Assembly: GCA_964448405.1 (NCBI GenBank) | Contig: CAYUVW010000047.1 | Span: 1-6,337 of the forward strand | DNA length: 6,337 nucleotides | Reading direction: 5' to 3' | From: DAORHV01 sp964448405 | GTDB taxonomy: Bacteria; Patescibacteriota; Gracilibacteria; Peribacterales; Peribacteraceae | Shown: one piece after another, positions 5,817 to 6,337 of the stretch | How positions within the stretch are numbered: position 1 is the first letter of the stretch | How the letters are laid out: each line of letters opens with the position of its first letter | Position numbers and translations under genes: made by a program | The notes under the pieces: model-generated | Told to the model about the DNA's origin: nothing | Databases searched by the model: none | The model's input: the letters and a program-made list of their open reading frames with translations, nothing else

Positions 5817-6146
5817 TTAGGACTGCTGCGAAAAATCAAAGTACAGCTCTGCGCGACGAGGTCCGGTCCATCGAAGCGAAACGATGTCGTGACTCGCATC
5901 CACATTGACGATGAATTCATGGCTTCCGTCAGCCGGAATGGCCTTTAGGCCGCCACAGAAATCGCCGACAATAATATGCGCGCTCATTGTTCGTCCCGCT
6001 CTATTCTCGAATTTGATCGTCACCGTACCGGCGACGACGGGACCGATAAGGCTATCGCAAGAGCCGGGAAGCAGGCGTTGACCGCCAACTTCGACTCCAT
6101 TCTGAAACACCGATACACGAGCTGTTGCAGACTGAAACACGGGCAT
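5817..6146 (-). CDS. orphan 109-residue protein, unknown function, strongly expressed signals
   Basis: This encodes 109 residues from the ATG at 6146 and matches no family I recognise. It has no signal peptide or membrane helix. Alternating hydrophobic and polar stretches (ARVSVFQNG 9-17, TVTIKFENRAG 41-51, HEFIVNVDA 76-84, IVSLRWTG 88-95, AELYFDFS 99-106) suggest an all-beta, perhaps sandwich-like fold. Two cysteines are present, Cys30 and Cys64. The frame runs back to a TTG at 6272, but a perfect AAGGAGG lies nine bases before 6146, so that start is clear. Upstream are a near-consensus promoter and a folded leader of about 147 nt. It is the only gene here with a canonical Shine-Dalgarno. 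It stops with TAA. The function is unknown. Confidence 0.72.
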   Translation of the reverse strand: MPVFQSATARVSVFQNGVEVGGQRLLPGSCDSLIGPVVAGTVTIKFENRAGRTMSAHIIVGDFCGGLKAIPADGSHEFIVNVDASHDIVSLRWTGPRRAELYFDFSQQS

Positions 6147-6293
6147 GAATATGGCCCTCCTTAGAGCCCATCTATGCGTAGCACCGGCGCAGTCATCTGT
6201 TCGTGACGCCGGCTTTCTTCCGACTGCGGAAAATCGGAACAAGGCCAGCGTCAAAATGCTCTCAAGGATCAAACCGGAGACTGTTCTCCGGAT
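6147..6293 (-). ncRNA. structured 5' leader, candidate cis-regulatory RNA
   Basis: The predicted mRNA begins near 6293. The first stem is CCGGAGA with TCTCCGG (6285-6291 with 6274-6280, loop of four), starting two bases from the 5' end. A second, longer hairpin spans 6253-6204: a 10-pair outer stem (TGACGCTGGC with GCCGGCGTCA, one G-U), a 4x4 internal loop, then six perfect pairs (TTCCGA with TCGGAA) around 10 nt. The 3' arm of this stem can instead pair with GACTGCGCCGG-side bases at 6184-6195 (five plus four pairs with a bulge). UCCUUGAG near 6262-6269 can pair with CUAAGGA of the Shine-Dalgarno with one bulge. I recognise no known riboswitch class. Confidence 0.45.
6156..6162 (-). promoter_or_regulatory. 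canonical Shine-Dalgarno that fixes the 6146 start
   Basis: AAGGAGG on the minus strand, nine bases before the ATG at 6146. It is the only canonical ribosome-binding site seen in the window. Confidence 0.88.
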
Positions 6294-6300
6294 AAGAGAT

Positions 6301-6329
6301 ATTATACAATATTAATACTAATTTGTAAA
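6301..6329 (-). promoter_or_regulatory. near-consensus sigma70-type promoter
   Basis: The -35 TTTACA (plus 6324-6329) matches consensus at five of six bases. After a 17-bp AT-rich spacer comes a perfect -10 TATAAT (plus 6301-6306). Predicted start is near 6293, driving the structured leader and the 109-residue gene. Confidence 0.88.
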
Positions 6330-6337
6330 TATTCTGA

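Noticed and set aside
5529..5948. Plus-strand open frame across rpsO start and its promoter
   Set aside because: It is antisense to rpsO, its promoter and the orphan gene's end, and has no start signal or recognisable protein features.
6147..6272. N-terminal extension of the 109-residue protein from a TTG
   Set aside because: The region is a structured leader, and a perfect Shine-Dalgarno points to the ATG at 6146.
1..6337. CRISPR array, tRNA, rRNA or transposase
   Set aside because: No regularly spaced repeats, cloverleaf, rRNA segment or transposase-like protein was seen on either strand.

Overview
The window comes from a bacterial chromosome of moderate GC content. It carries two housekeeping genes that are commonly neighbours in bacteria, rpsO (ribosomal protein S15) and pnp (polynucleotide phosphorylase), plus accessory genes on both sides. 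No gene fixes the lineage. The nearly absent Shine-Dalgarno sequences, apparent leaderless promoters, small orphan proteins and simple cell-surface genes would suit a reduced-genome bacterium such as a Patescibacteria/CPR member, but that placement is a weak inference. The standard code reads every frame cleanly, although none of the nine genes stops with TGA (five TAA, four TAG).

Plus strand, 27 to 1699: two tiny proteins, each with one C-terminal membrane segment and a basic tail (27-239 and 281-571), then an FmdB-type zinc-ribbon protein (592-873), whose last bases overlap the start of a two-transmembrane potassium-channel-like protein (866-1699). The genes at 281 and 592 each have a -10-like hexamer exactly six bases before the ATG, which puts the predicted transcription start on the start codon.

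Minus strand, reading from the right edge: a very good sigma70-type promoter (6301-6329), a structured leader of about 147 nt, and an orphan 109-residue protein with a textbook Shine-Dalgarno (5817-6146). Next come a GC-rich hairpin, a consensus promoter (5684-5712), rpsO (5313-5582) and its intrinsic terminator (5258-5287). Almost touching the terminator is an unknown 119-residue gene (4890-5249). After it come pnp (2492-4708), with a 9-bp hairpin one base before its ATG, and a GNRA-loop terminator. Last is a histidine-rich lipoprotein gene (1818-2312), ending in a second, identical terminator that faces the convergent channel gene.

The known biology is translation and RNA turnover: S15 is a primary 16S rRNA binder and PNPase is a 3'-5' exonuclease. 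The most interesting non-standard signals are the switch-like leader of the orphan 109-residue gene, the lipoprotein gene bracketed by two direct copies of the pnp 3' end plus terminator, and the mixture of leaderless, hairpin-occluded and Shine-Dalgarno starts within 6 kb.
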